Source: Nocardioides sp. JS614 (GTDB lineage: Bacteria > Actinomycetota > Actinomycetes > Propionibacteriales > Nocardioidaceae). From it: a stretch of 64,000 bases of DNA. Below the pieces are notes generated by a model, which saw nothing but the letters and a program-made list of their open reading frames with translations, ran no database searches and was not told the DNA's origin. The stretch lies in assembly GCF_000015265.1 (NCBI RefSeq), contig NC_008699.1:2170001-2234000 (forward strand), read 5' to 3'. The position numbers were made by a program, and so were the translations under genes. Of the stretch, positions 1 to 9,970 are shown in pieces (the first letter of the stretch is position 1; each line of letters begins with the position of its first letter).

Positions 1-188
1 TCCTTCATGAGCACAGGCCAAGCGTGCTGACCAGCGAGCCGGAGCCATTCGACGTCGGTGACGTCTTCGTCGGCGGGGATGCCGTAGTGCTCCGCGAGCG
101 TGGCAAGGTCCCAGCCATCGGCCCGGAGCAGATCCGGCACCTGACGTCGGCCCAGGCTTCGGTCGACGAAGAAGTGCAGACCGGTCAT
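1..188 (-). CDS. VapC45-like PIN-domain toxin, partial (3' end beyond the left edge)
   Basis: Only the first 62 codons lie in the window. The start is an ATG read from 188 on the minus strand, 13 bases after the stop of the upstream antitoxin-like gene. The N-terminus carries FFVDRSLG, with the early Asp expected of a PIN-like nuclease active site, followed by a pattern (ATLAEHYGIP, DVEWLRLAG) typical of the VapC45/DUF5615-type PIN group. Members of this family are ribonuclease toxins of about 130-140 aa, paired with a large DNA-binding antitoxin, as seen here. The family assignment rests on recall of sequence patterns. Toxicity is not shown. Confidence 0.7.
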   Translation of the reverse strand, partial: MTGLHFFVDRSLGRRQVPDLLRADGWDLATLAEHYGIPADEDVTDVEWLRLAGQHAWPVLMK

Positions 189-201
189 CGTGGCCGCTGA
201 G

Positions 202-924
202 TCAGGCGGTCCTGATCAGGACGGCCAGCACGTCTTCGAGCTCGTCGCGCGGGATGCCGTACTCCTCGGAGACGACGTTGATGTCTCGCTCCGCCTTGAA
301 CAGGGAGACCGCGTCCTCGAGGCGGACACCGCCGCGTCGGAACACAGGCTGGCCGAAAGCTCGCCGAACGTCGGCGACGAGCTCTGCCTTCCTGAATCCG
401 GGCAGTGGAACTGCCGTTGCGAACCCGTCGGCGCCGAACTCGATGCGATGCAGGTAGTCCTCGACGACCTCGGCGAACACCCGCTGGTTGTTCCTGACGA
501 CCACCAGTTCGCGGACGGCGTCACGCTCGTCTCCGCCGGTCCTCTCGGCGTAGTCGAAAAGCACTTCGGCGCCGTCCGTGTAGAGCTTCTTCGACGCCAG
601 GGCGTGCGTGAGCCCGAACTCCGTGTTCAGCTGCTCGAGAGCTGGCCGGATCCGCTGCAGCGGGACGCCGGACTTGCGGATCGCCGTCAGGGCATAGCCC
701 TCGGCGAGGCCGACGAACGGGATGCTCGCCCCCCGGTGTCCGTTGTTCAGGGCCGTGAGGATGGGAGCGCCCATCACCTCACGACCCCGGACGATGCTGT
801 GGTAGCCGCGTGCCCAGTTGCGGAAGGTCGACTCAGGGAGGCCGAGGAAGCGGGATGCTTCGGCCTGGGTGTAGAGCGGTGCGTTGAACTTGTCGACCGC
901 CGCCTCGGCATCGAGAACCGTCAT
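202..924 (-). CDS. VapB45-like antitoxin / DNA-binding protein with C-terminal DUF433-like region
   Basis: 240 aa. The ATG at 924 was chosen because a strong AGGAGG lies about 6 bases upstream; the open frame continues further 5' without such a signal. Residues about 15-40 (YTQAEASRFLGLPESTFRNW) form a MerR-like helix-turn-helix. The C-terminus (about 190-235, GGVRLEDAVSLFKAE then EEYGIPRDELEDVL) resembles DUF433, common in antitoxins of PIN toxins. The length matches M. tuberculosis VapB45 (about 239 aa). It sits 13 bp upstream of the PIN gene on the same strand, so the pair should be one autoregulated operon. Confidence 0.75.
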   Translation of the reverse strand: MTVLDAEAAVDKFNAPLYTQAEASRFLGLPESTFRNWARGYHSIVRGREVMGAPILTALNNGHRGASIPFVGLAEGYALTAIRKSGVPLQRIRPALEQLNTEFGLTHALASKKLYTDGAEVLFDYAERTGGDERDAVRELVVVRNNQRVFAEVVEDYLHRIEFGADGFATAVPLPGFRKAELVADVRRAFGQPVFRRGGVRLEDAVSLFKAERDINVVSEEYGIPRDELEDVLAVLIRTA

Positions 925-1130
925 CGTCGACCCTCCTTTCTGACCTCGCGAACTGACCCCATCATGGCGCACGACGCCGACAACCGCGCCAAGCCGCGAC
1001 GGTCGTCGACGGCACCACAACGGAGCCTGGCGCCGTCTTCGAGCGTGCTGTCGGTGGAGTGGGGCAAGATTCGGCCCGTGCCCATCGACACCGACGCCTG
1101 GAACGAGCTCGTCTACTTCTCGCCGGGGAA

Positions 1131-1167
1131 GTGTCGAGCAGGTTGCGCAGCAACCGTGTCGAGACCC
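1131..1167. repeat. REP-like palindromic element in intergenic region
   Basis: This lies in the 338-bp gap between the antitoxin gene and the DUF222 gene. A perfect hairpin GGTTGC-GCA-GCAACC (1141-1155) is flanked by TGTCGAGCA on the left and GTGTCGAGACC on the right. The same kind of TCGAGA/TCGACA-bounded palindrome is common between genes of Nocardioides-like actinobacteria, from memory. The rest of the gap (925-1130, 1168-1262) holds no gene I can support. Confidence 0.4.
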
Positions 1168-1262
1168 CGGAACCGTAGGCACGGCCTGATACTGATACGC
1201 CCCTGACCTGGGCAAACACTGTGTCGGACCCGCTGTCGGTGGGCTCTGCTTGACTGGTCCTC

Positions 1263-2630
1263 ATGAGCACAGCACGCGAGTTGGCCGACCTGTCGGAGGA
1301 GCGGATCCTCGACCTGGCCGGCGCGTGCTCGGAGACCATCCGCGACGCCGAGACCGAGCTGCTCCGGCTGGCGTATCAGTGGGCGATCGTGCACCCGGCG
1401 AACCGGCTCGACCCGGTCGAGGCCGACCAGCCTGGTCGCGAACGCGCTCGCCAGCTCGGCGGTGAGGGCACCCCGCGGGTCGCCGAGTTCGCGGCGGCGG
1501 AGTTCGGGGCCCGGATCGGCCGCTCGCCGTATGCGGCGGCGTCTCTGATCGGGGACGCGCTGGACTTGGAGCACCGGTTCCCGCGCCTGTGGGCGCGGGT
1601 CGAGGCCGGTGAGGTGCGCGCCTCCTATGCCCGCTACGTCACCACCAAGACCCGGACCCTCACCGCCGAGCAGGCGGCCTACGTCGATGCTCGCGTCTTC
1701 GAGTCCGCGGACGGGCGGCTGCCCTGGTCCCGGTTCGAGGAGCTGGTGGCCGGCACGGTCGCCCAGGCCGCCCCCGAGGCGGCCCGGGAGAAGGAGGAGC
1801 GCGCCGCCAAGGCGAGGTTCGCCAAGAAGGTCCGCCGCACCGTCGCCGACGAGACCCACGGGATGGCCTCGTTCCTGGTGCACGCCGACCTGCCCACCAT
1901 CGAGGCCATCGACGACTACGTCACCCAACGAGCCAAGCAGCTCGCCGACACCCTGCCCGACGCCCCCCACCTGGCCACCGAGGATGACCGGCGGGTGCAC
2001 GCGTTCCTGCTGCTGGTCTCCGGCGCGCCGGCCGACACCGACCTGGCGGATCTGTTGCCGCAGGTGTGCCTGTACGTGCACACCTACGCCGACCCCGGCG
2101 CCGACCGCACCCAGAGTTCCGAGGGGATCGTCCGGGTCGAGGGCCATGGTCCGGTCACCCAGGAGTGGGTCCGCCGGTTCCTCGGCCCGCACGCCCGGTT
2201 CACGATCCGTCCGGTCCTCGACCTCGCCGGCCAAGCCCCGGTGGATTCCTGGGAGATCCCCGACCGACATAGGCGGGCCGTGCATCTGATGACGCCGGCC
2301 GACACCTTCCCCTTCGCCTCCTGCACCTCACCGGGCATGCAGGTCGACCACACCATCCCCTATCACCAGGGTGGTGTCAGCGGGGTGGGCAACTACGGGC
2401 CGATGACCACCCTGCACCACCGGATCAAGACGCATGGCGCGGGTTGGCAGGTCAAGCAGCCGTTCCCCGGCATCTATATGTGGCGTGACCCCCACGGCGG
2501 CTTCTACCTCGTCGACCACACCGGCACCCGCCGACTCCCCGGAACCCGACGCCCCCTGGTCGTCGAGCTCTGGCACCCACCCGCCGGCATCGAGATCGCT
2601 CTTGCCGACGACTACACGCCCGCCGCCTAA
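1263..2630 (+). CDS. DUF222 / HNH endonuclease-signature protein (13E12 repeat family)
   Basis: 455 aa. The N-terminal two thirds match the DUF222 layout (helical, ERILDLAGACSETIRDAE near the start; long charged helices). The C-terminal HNH module is visible around residues 355-400: MQVDHTIPYHQGG, then NYGPMTTLHHRIKTH. These proteins are abundant multicopy genes in mycobacteria and Nocardioides, often scattered singly. The function is uncertain (a nuclease fold, sometimes linked to mobile DNA). The first ATG gives the expected N-terminus. It stands alone next to a REP-like repeat and upstream of insertion sequences, in the accessory end of the window. Confidence 0.9.
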   Translation: MSTARELADLSEERILDLAGACSETIRDAETELLRLAYQWAIVHPANRLDPVEADQPGRERARQLGGEGTPRVAEFAAAEFGARIGRSPYAAASLIGDALDLEHRFPRLWARVEAGEVRASYARYVTTKTRTLTAEQAAYVDARVFESADGRLPWSRFEELVAGTVAQAAPEAAREKEERAAKARFAKKVRRTVADETHGMASFLVHADLPTIEAIDDYVTQRAKQLADTLPDAPHLATEDDRRVHAFLLLVSGAPADTDLADLLPQVCLYVHTYADPGADRTQSSEGIVRVEGHGPVTQEWVRRFLGPHARFTIRPVLDLAGQAPVDSWEIPDRHRRAVHLMTPADTFPFASCTSPGMQVDHTIPYHQGGVSGVGNYGPMTTLHHRIKTHGAGWQVKQPFPGIYMWRDPHGGFYLVDHTGTRRLPGTRRPLVVELWHPPAGIEIALADDYTPAA

Positions 2631-2663
2631 CGGCGGCGCCCTCAGATACTGACCGGTGCCCGG

Positions 2664-3011
2664 GTGAGAGAGGATCCCGCCCCTGTGAGTCGTTGGCCAG
2701 CCTCCGCTGGGGTCGGCCTTGCGGTGGACAGTGTCGACGCACTCGACACGCCGACGTACGTCGTCGAGGTCGACCTGGACGGACCTATCCACTGGTCGGC
2801 CGGGGGGAGCGGGGACTCCTCGAGCCTGGTCCCGAGCGATGAGCTGGACCTGTTGGCGACCGACCTGATCAGCACACCCTCCAACGAATGCTCCGACGGG
2901 AAGCACAACTTGAGCAGCGGCGTGCCCCGCTGGACAGCGACCCCGACGTGGTACATCGATCTGGGGCGCTTCACATGCGTGGGATGGAGGTTCATTACTG
3001 ATGTGGGGTAA
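2664..3011 (+). CDS. Small hypothetical protein
   Basis: 115 aa from a GTG at 2664; a GTG about 19 bases later is equally possible. I do not recognise it. The second half has plausible protein composition (LDLLATDLISTPSNECS, PTWYIDLGRFTCVGW). Its stop overlaps the start of the next gene by 11 bases, which would allow translational coupling. Codon bias is weaker than in neighbours, so it may be a decayed or foreign gene. No signal peptide or membrane segment is clear. Confidence 0.35.
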   Translation: MREDPAPVSRWPASAGVGLAVDSVDALDTPTYVVEVDLDGPIHWSAGGSGDSSSLVPSDELDLLATDLISTPSNECSDGKHNLSSGVPRWTATPTWYIDLGRFTCVGWRFITDVG

Positions 3012-3480
3012 CCGAGTCATCCGATCGACGGCACCGCTGCTGTGCGCCACGACTCTTGCGGGCGCTGCTGTGGTCGGTCACCTCGATCGCTCGTCGGACG
3101 CGACCACCGTGACCCGCGGTGAAGCGCCGGCTTTCGAAGGTCACCCGTTCCGCGCCGACGCCGGATGCGTCGACGGGGAGCTGGTGACGGTGCGGATCCG
3201 GCCGGTGACCGTACGCGGTGACGACCTGATGCGGGTGTCGTTCGGGATAGGCTCGGCGACTCCCGGGTCGCACTGGACCTTCGGCCTGGAGGCGGAGGGC
3301 GGCGGATCGGGTGAGGCCGCCGACGGTGAGTTCACCGTTCGTGCGTACGGCACCGCAACCATCACCCGAGCCGCGCGGGCTGCCCACGTGCGCCAGACCT
3401 TCCGTCTGCTCGCGCAGGAGGACGCTGCCGTACCGTCGGCGGGATCGAAATGCGAGCTCCGGACTCGCGTGAGGTACTAG
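3001..3480 (+). CDS. Putative secreted hypothetical protein
   Basis: 159 aa. Positively charged start (MWGNRVIR), then a hydrophobic stretch to about residue 26 (PLLCATTLAGAAVVG) consistent with a Sec signal. The mature part is beta-rich with two widely spaced cysteines (CVDGELVTVRIRPV; KCELRTRVRY) that could form a disulfide. No family recognised. It overlaps the preceding small frame, and 153 bp separate it from the interrupted methyltransferase downstream; nothing else was found in that gap. Confidence 0.5.
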   Translation: MWGNRVIRSTAPLLCATTLAGAAVVGHLDRSSDATTVTRGEAPAFEGHPFRADAGCVDGELVTVRIRPVTVRGDDLMRVSFGIGSATPGSHWTFGLEAEGGGSGEAADGEFTVRAYGTATITRAARAAHVRQTFRLLAQEDAAVPSAGSKCELRTRVRY

Positions 3481-4169
3481 CCGCTCGAACCGGATTGGGC
3501 TTGCCAGCAGCGCCGGCCCGACCCACCGTCGCGGCATCAGCGGGTGGCCCCTGCGAAACCATTGGTGAACCGACTTGCTCCGCTGATGTACTGATCTGCC
3601 ACCGTAGTCAGCCGGGTGACGGAGGTAGTTGTTGTGAGCGGTTACGACGCGCTTGCCGAGGTGTACGAGTGGCTCATCTCGGATGCAAGGCTGGCTCCGG
3701 CCGACTTCGCTGCGTCGTTCGATGACGTCCTCCGGCTCCTGCCGTCGAACGCTCACGTCCTCGACTGCTCGTGCGGAACGGGACAGTTGGCGGTTGGCCT
3801 CGCCGGTCGTGGCATGCGGGTTGTCGCAACTGAAGCGCCTCAGGTTCTGTGCCGCTCCTATGCGGGTTGCGGCTCTCGGTTGAGAGTCGCGTAGTGGGCC
3901 TGCTCGAACTCCACTGGGGTCATCATCCCAAGCGAGCCGTGCAGGCGCCTGTTGTTGTACCAGTCGACCCAGCCGGCGGTGGCGTACTCGACGTCGCCGA
4001 TGGTCCGGTAGGGGCCGGCGTGGAAGACCGTGGTGCGGATGCACTCGGTCTTGTAGAGCCCGATCACGCACTCCATCAGGGCGTTGTCATAGGCATCGGC
4101 AACCGTCCCGATCGAGGGCCGGATGCCTTCCTCGGCGAGGTGTTCGGTGAAGGTGATCGAGGTGTATTG

Positions 4170-5666
4170 GGCGAGTTCAACTGGTCGATGCAACACCGGG
4201 TTGTTGAAGGGAGCGTAGTTGCTCCTCGAAGACCTCAGCGGGTGTCTTCCACCCGAGGACCTTGCGGGGCCGGTTGTTGAGCGCATAGGCGACGGCCTCC
4301 AGGTCCTCGGCGGACCAGCGCGACAGGTCGGTGCCCTTGGGGAAGTATTGGCGCAACAGGCCGTTGGTGTTCTCGTTGCTCGGTCGCTGCCACGGCGAGT
4401 GCGGGTCGGCGAAGAACACCTTCGTGCCGGTCGCCACCGCGAACAACGCGTGGCCCGAGAGTTCCTTGCCACGGTCCCACGTCAGGGTCTTGCGCAGCTG
4501 CTCGGGCAGCTTGGTCATCGACGCGGTCAGCGCGGTGTTCATCGCGACGGCCCCGTAGCCACCGAGTGATGGCCCGTTCTTGACGTACGGCTTCTCACCC
4601 CAGCCCTCCAGTCGCGGCAGATGGACCAGGAGCGTTGAGCGACTGCTGCGCTCGACGAGGGTGCCGATCGCAGACCGACCCGTGCCGATGATCAGATCGC
4701 CCTCCCAGTGGCCAGGGACGGCCCGGTCGTCTGCCTCAGCGGGGCGCTCGCTGAGAACGACATCGGCGGTCACGTGCCCCTGTGCCTTGTTCCGTGACCG
4801 GGCCCGCGGCTCCCGCAGCGCACGCCCGGTGCGCAGACAGGTGACCAGTTCGCGCTTGAGCGCACCGCGGCCCTCGATGAACAGCGACTGGTAGATCGCC
4901 TCGTGGCTGATGCGCATGGACTCATCATCGGGGAACTCGACCTTCAGGCGCTGGGCGATCTGCTCCGGGCTCCAAGCCGTCGACCACCGCCTGTCCCGGC
5001 GATGCGGCTTGTTCAGGCCCTTCCACGGCGGCGGTGTCGGACCCGGCACGATCGTGCCGTCGGGACGGCGGACGTTGCCGGCGAGCCGATCCTGCACGTA
5101 CTCACGCAACCGCTCGTTGGTCACGAGCTTCGCGGTCTTGGGACGCTTCGCCGCCTGCTGTGCCTTCCACTGCGCTACGCCAGCGCGGTACTCCTGCTTG
5201 CCGCCACGAGTCGCTGCATTGCGACGAAGTTCGCGTGAGACGGTCCCCGGGTCACGCCCGATCGCACGGGCTATCTCGCGCACGCCCTTGTCCTTGGCGC
5301 GCAGGATCGCGATCTCCTCGCGTTCCTCGAAGGTCAGGTGGCGGCCGGTGGGCTCGGCCAGCGAGATCGGCGGCATGCCGCCAGCGTGGCGAAACCAGCG
5401 AGCACCGACCGGCCACGACACGCCCACGGCCATCGACGCCTCCACCGTCGTGACGCCCGTGGCGATCTGCCGCCAGAACTGTCGCTGCACCACCCGCGAC
5501 GGGTCCGGTCGCCCGGGCGAGCGCATCGCCGGCCTCAGCGCCCGATCAGCACGCCACTGCCGACGAAGCCCCTCCGGCGCATCGCTGGTCTTCTTGCTCC
5601 AGTCCTTCGTCGCCATCCTCGAACACCTCCGAAATCAAGGTGTTGCGACGACCGGTTGATTTCGCC
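4170..5666 (-). mobile_element. IS30-family insertion sequence nested inside the IS3 orfB
   Basis: 1,497 bp. About 28-bp inverted repeats start GGCGA and share TCAAC(T/C)GGTCG and GCAACACC. A 3-bp target duplication TTG (CAA on the coding strand of orfB) is at 4167-4169 and 5667-5669. Excising the element plus one duplication removes 1,500 bp and restores the orfB frame exactly (Ala-Gly-Ser-Gln then Tyr-Thr-Ser-Ile). This element is therefore the later of the two insertions. Confidence 0.92.
4177..5616 (-). CDS. IS30-family transposase
   Basis: 479 aa. N-terminal helix-turn-helix region (LTFEEREEIAILRAKDKGVREIARAIGRDPGTVSREL, about residues 93-130), then an rve-type DDE catalytic domain. PGHWEGDLIIG supplies the first Asp, TWDRGKELSGH the second, and PWQRPSNENTNGLLRQYFPKG the glutamate region. 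It ends QQPGVASTS, with its stop inside the left terminal repeat, as in related elements. It appears intact, so the element may still be mobile. Confidence 0.95.
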   Translation of the reverse strand: MATKDWSKKTSDAPEGLRRQWRADRALRPAMRSPGRPDPSRVVQRQFWRQIATGVTTVEASMAVGVSWPVGARWFRHAGGMPPISLAEPTGRHLTFEEREEIAILRAKDKGVREIARAIGRDPGTVSRELRRNAATRGGKQEYRAGVAQWKAQQAAKRPKTAKLVTNERLREYVQDRLAGNVRRPDGTIVPGPTPPPWKGLNKPHRRDRRWSTAWSPEQIAQRLKVEFPDDESMRISHEAIYQSLFIEGRGALKRELVTCLRTGRALREPRARSRNKAQGHVTADVVLSERPAEADDRAVPGHWEGDLIIGTGRSAIGTLVERSSRSTLLVHLPRLEGWGEKPYVKNGPSLGGYGAVAMNTALTASMTKLPEQLRKTLTWDRGKELSGHALFAVATGTKVFFADPHSPWQRPSNENTNGLLRQYFPKGTDLSRWSAEDLEAVAYALNNRPRKVLGWKTPAEVFEEQLRSLQQPGVASTS

Positions 5667-6325
5667 TTGCGATCCGGCGTCGGCGTGGCCGATCAGTTCG
5701 CCGGGCACGATCGGGTGGCCCTCGCGGTCGCGTTGCCACAACGCCATTCGCAGCGGGACGTCGACCAACTCGACGGCCTTGGTGGGCGCGACGTTCCAGG
5801 CGACGATCTTCTGGGCGAACACGTCGAGGATGAACGCGACGTAGACGAACCCGGCCCAGGTTCTCACGTAGGTGAAGTCCATGACCCAGGTCCTGTTCGG
5901 CGCTTCGGCGGTGAAGTCGCGATCCAGCAGGTCACCGGCTCGCTTGCCGTCCTTGGCCGGGATCGTGGTCCGGATCCCCTTCGAACGCCGAACCCCTTGC
6001 AGGGACAGGGTTCTCATCGCCCGGTCCACGCTGCCGGGCGATGCCTCGGGCGACGTGCGCTGCACCAGCGCGGTCATCTTCCGACGCCCGTAGAGCCCCT
6101 CGGGTGTCATCCGGCGCACCCCTTCGTGGTCGACGGTCCAGGCCAGGTCACGGACCTGGTTGGTGACCTGAGCGTCGGTGATCGTCCGGGCTGCGACAAG
6201 GCAGTTGGCTTGTGCCCAGTCGCGGTAGGTCCGCGCGGCGATCTGGCAGCCCTGCTCGCGCAGGACCCGGCAGATCGACTCGACCGCGTGGCCCTCGGCC
6301 CGCAGCTCGTCGATGAACGCGACGA

Positions 6326-6646
6326 TCAGCGATTGCGGGGGTCGAGTTCCCCCGCGAAGAAAATTGAGGCCCGGCGGAGGATCTCGTTGTCTTCCTCGAG
6401 CCGACGGACCTTGGCTTTGAGCTCCTTGATCTCAGCGAGCTCCTCGCTGGTTGCGCCCTGGCGCTGGCCGCCGTCGATCTGGGCCTGGACGACCCACCGG
6501 CGCACGGTCTCCTTCCCGAGGCCTTCGCGGCGTGCGACGGACTCGGCGGCCGCGGTCAGCGACGGGTACTCCGGCAGGTGCTCCAGCACCTGCCGCACGC
6601 ACCGCTCCTTGACTGCGGGATCGATCTTCTTCGGCATGGTTCGCAT
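6326..6646 (-). CDS. IS3-family transposase OrfA
   Basis: 106 aa from the ATG at 6646. The Met three codons on (MPKKIDP, 6637) has a better-placed GGAAGGA upstream and is probably the true start. It contains an HTH (YPSLTAAAESVARREGLGKETVRRWV) followed by a leucine-zipper helix (ELAEIKELKAKVRRLEEDNEIL), both standard for OrfA. This protein binds the terminal repeats and is fused to OrfB by frameshifting. It is complete, but its OrfB partner is broken. Confidence 0.93.
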   Translation of the reverse strand: MRTMPKKIDPAVKERCVRQVLEHLPEYPSLTAAAESVARREGLGKETVRRWVVQAQIDGGQRQGATSEELAEIKELKAKVRRLEEDNEILRRASIFFAGELDPRNR

Positions 6647-7284
6647 CCTTCCAACTCAAAAGGATGCGGCATCAAACCTGGGGCGCTTCACAACTGACGC
6701 CAGCGAAGCGATGGTTCGTCGGGCTGCAAAGTTGGCTGAGGAGTTCAGAGCGTCTGTCCAGACAGTGCGGGCGGACTGGCAAGAGCTGCCCGACCATTTC
6801 GAGGACGCCACCTTCGACACGGTGTTCTGTGTTGGCAACTCGCTGCACCATGCCGTGGGCGCGAGGGGCAGGGTTGCTGCCCTGGAGTCGATGTCACGGC
6901 TTCTGCGCCGTGGCGGGCGCTTGGTACTCACCACCCGCACGTGGGAACTCGTGAGGGCCAGAGGTTCCCGGCTGGACATCACTGATCGACTCGTCCGCCG
7001 GAACGGTCGCGATGCCGTCGTGGTCTACCGCTGGGAGATTGCGCCGCATTGGGAGGAGGAGCACCACATCGAGATCGCGGTCGCGCAGGTTGATGGGGCT
7101 GGGCCGGTTCTTGTCCGCTCGGAACTGCTGTCGTGCTGGCCCTACCGATACGACGAACTCGAAGTCGAGTTGAGCCGGGTCGGACTCCGGACGGAAATGA
7201 GCACGTTCAACCCTGAGGCCGAGAACTACATGGTGGTGGCGAGCAAGGTATAGACAACGGGCTCACAGTGCCTGGCGGGCAGTC

Positions 7285-8670
<1,386 letters not shown>

Positions 8671-8770
8671 GGACGCCCCTTTTGTCGGGTAGCTGGAGGT
8701 AGGGCCTCAGGACCGACGTGCCGGTCTGGGCTCATACGGGTGCCGGCCGAGCGTAGCGCCGCCCGCTGCG

Positions 8771-9170
8771 GGCGGATGGGCTGGCCTGTAGGCCGGGTTC
8801 TGTCCCCGGCGAGCCGGGGGGCGACCATCCATCTACGGGTGCCGTTGCCGACACCCTCCAGCGGTCTACCCGCGCACTCGGGCGGGCCGCCCTCGAACGT
8901 GCGCGCGTCCCGTGCAAGCACGGGACTTCTTGACCTTGCTCCAAGTGGGGTTTGCCGAGCCGGCCGGGTCGCCCCGGTCGCTGGTGGTCTCTTACACCGC
9001 CGTTTCACCCTTACCCCTCCTCGCCGGAGCGGGGCGGGGCGGTCTGTTCTCTGTGGCACTGTCCCGCGGGTTGCCCCGGGTGGGTGTTACCCACCACTCT
9101 GCCCTGTGGAGCCCGGACCTTCCTCGGGGAGTCTCCTCCACGCGGTCGCCCGGCCAGCCCATCCGCGGCT
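8771..9170 (-). ncRNA. rnpB: RNase P RNA (class A)
   Basis: Read on the minus strand, the 5' end GGATGGGCTGGCC and the 3' end GGCCAGCCCATCC pair perfectly as the closing helix. Conserved blocks between them include AGGAAGGTCCGGGCTCCA, GGCAGAGTGGTGGG, GGGCAACCCG, GTAAGGGTGAAACGGCGG with AAGAGACCACC, and near the 3' end ACAGAACCCGGCCTAC. About 400 nt, the usual size. Just downstream (8757-8776, plus-strand numbering) a GC hairpin CCGCCCGC/GCGGGCGG may end transcription, though no T tract follows. Confidence 0.96.
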
Positions 9171-9949
9171 CAAGGATAGCGGCGGACGCGCTCGTTCGCC
9201 TCGGCGTACGACGTCGCCGTCGGCGGCTGCTCCCCGTCGCGGACCGCGGTCGCGGCCCGGACGGCCGCGTCGACGGCGGCGCGATAGGGGAGCGAGCCGG
9301 TGCTGACCCGGCGCACGCCCAGCTCGGCGAGGTCGCGCAGGGCCAGGCCGGGGGTGACGAGCAGGTTCAGCGGCGCCGGTACGGCGGCTGCGATCTCGCG
9401 GATCGCCGCGGGGTCGGTCAGGCCCGGGACGAAGACGCCGTCGGCCCCGGCCGCGACGTACGCCAGCGCGCGCTCGACCGTGGCGGGGACGGTCGCGTCC
9501 TGGTCGAACCAGTAGGTGTCGACCCGGGCGTTGACGAACACGTCCGGGCTGCGCTCCTTGACCGCGGCCAGCTTGGCGGCCTGCCGGGTCGGGTCGACGA
9601 GCCGGGCCGCGAGGCTGTCCTCGATGTTCACGCCGGCCACGCCGTACGACCCGAGTTCGGCGACGTACGCCGCCACCTCCTCGGGGTCCTCGGAGTAGCC
9701 GTCCTCGATGTCGATCGAGACGTACGCCGGCAGCCGCGCCAGCCGCTCCGCGAGCACCCGGTTGGCGTCGCGGGTGGCGCCGTCGCCGTCCGGATGGCCG
9801 GCCGAGGTCGCGACCCCGAAGCTGGTCGTCCCCACCGCGGGGAAGCCGGCCTCGACGAACGCGATCGCGGACGGCACGTCCCACGCGTTCGGCAGCAGCA
9901 GGGGCAGCTCGGCGTGGTGCAGGGCCCGGAACGACATGGGCCGAGTCAA
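9170..9949 (-). CDS. Isocitrate lyase/PEP phosphonomutase family protein
   Basis: 259 aa; an in-frame Met at 9937 (MSFRALHH) is an alternative start. TIM-barrel features are LPNAWDVPSAIAFVEAGFPAVGTTSFGVA, IDIEDGYSEDPEEV (metal and substrate loop), GVNIEDS, VFVNARVDTYW, GADGVFVPGL and LLVTPG. The family cleaves or rearranges C-C or C-P bonds of 2-oxo acids (2-methylisocitrate lyase, oxaloacetate hydrolase, PEP mutase). It lacks the KKCGH loop of true isocitrate lyase, so the substrate stays open. The stop codon touches the first bases of rnpB, so the rnpB promoter must lie in this reading frame. Confidence 0.85.
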   Translation of the reverse strand: MTRPMSFRALHHAELPLLLPNAWDVPSAIAFVEAGFPAVGTTSFGVATSAGHPDGDGATRDANRVLAERLARLPAYVSIDIEDGYSEDPEEVAAYVAELGSYGVAGVNIEDSLAARLVDPTRQAAKLAAVKERSPDVFVNARVDTYWFDQDATVPATVERALAYVAAGADGVFVPGLTDPAAIREIAAAVPAPLNLLVTPGLALRDLAELGVRRVSTGSLPYRAAVDAAVRAATAVRDGEQPPTATSYAEANERVRRYP

Positions 9950-9970
9950 CCACTGTCAGGGGTGCCGCTG

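Larger units (their letters stand above)
3858..6355 (-). pseudogene. IS3-family transposase OrfB, interrupted by the IS30 element
   Basis: Two pieces on the minus strand, about 6355-5667 and 4166-3858. The first holds the HTH_21-like region and NRTWVMDFTYVRTWAGFVYVAFILDVF (first catalytic Asp) up to HADAGSQ. The second resumes YTSITFTEHLAEEGIRPSIGTVADAYDNALMEC with the catalytic Glu region and ends NREPQPA. It is normally made as an OrfAB fusion by -1 frameshifting. The orfA stop and orfB frame overlap around 6320-6360 with an A/T-rich slippery run, consistent with that. It is inactive while interrupted. Confidence 0.88.
3831..6690 (-). mobile_element. IS3-family insertion sequence, itself interrupted by an IS30-family element
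   Basis: The ends are imperfect inverted repeats beginning TGAAGCGCC(T/C)CAGGTT. They carry the TG...CA termini usual for IS3, with a 4-bp direct duplication CAAC on each side (3827-3830 and 6691-6694). Total length is 2,860 bp. Without the inner element and its duplication it is 1,360 bp, a usual IS3 size. It carries orfA and orfB transposase frames on the minus strand. It is inserted in the methyltransferase gene in the opposite orientation. Confidence 0.92.
3634..7253 (+). pseudogene. SAM-dependent methyltransferase split by nested insertion sequences (3634-3830 and 6695-7253)
   Basis: The GTG at 3634 has GGAGG 8 bases upstream. The left part encodes the class I methyltransferase motif I (VLDCSCGTGQLAVGLAGRGMRVVAT). 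The right part continues with DASEAMVRRAAKL, the next expected segment, and ends with VVASKV. Removing 3831-6690 plus one copy of the CAAC duplication restores one frame of 251 aa. In the present state the protein is cut after motif I and replaced by a short IS-derived tail, so it should be inactive. The substrate is unknown; such proteins resemble glycine/sarcosine N-methyltransferases and UbiE-like enzymes. Confidence 0.9.

Noticed and set aside
190..1206. 338-codon plus-strand frame at the left end
   Set aside because: Antisense to the antitoxin gene, whose HTH/DUF433-like motifs and AGGAGG support the minus strand.
5640..6690. Apparent long methyltransferase fusion protein starting at 5640
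   Set aside because: The upstream 350 codons are antisense to IS30/IS3 sequence; only the part from 6695 is genuine methyltransferase coding sequence.
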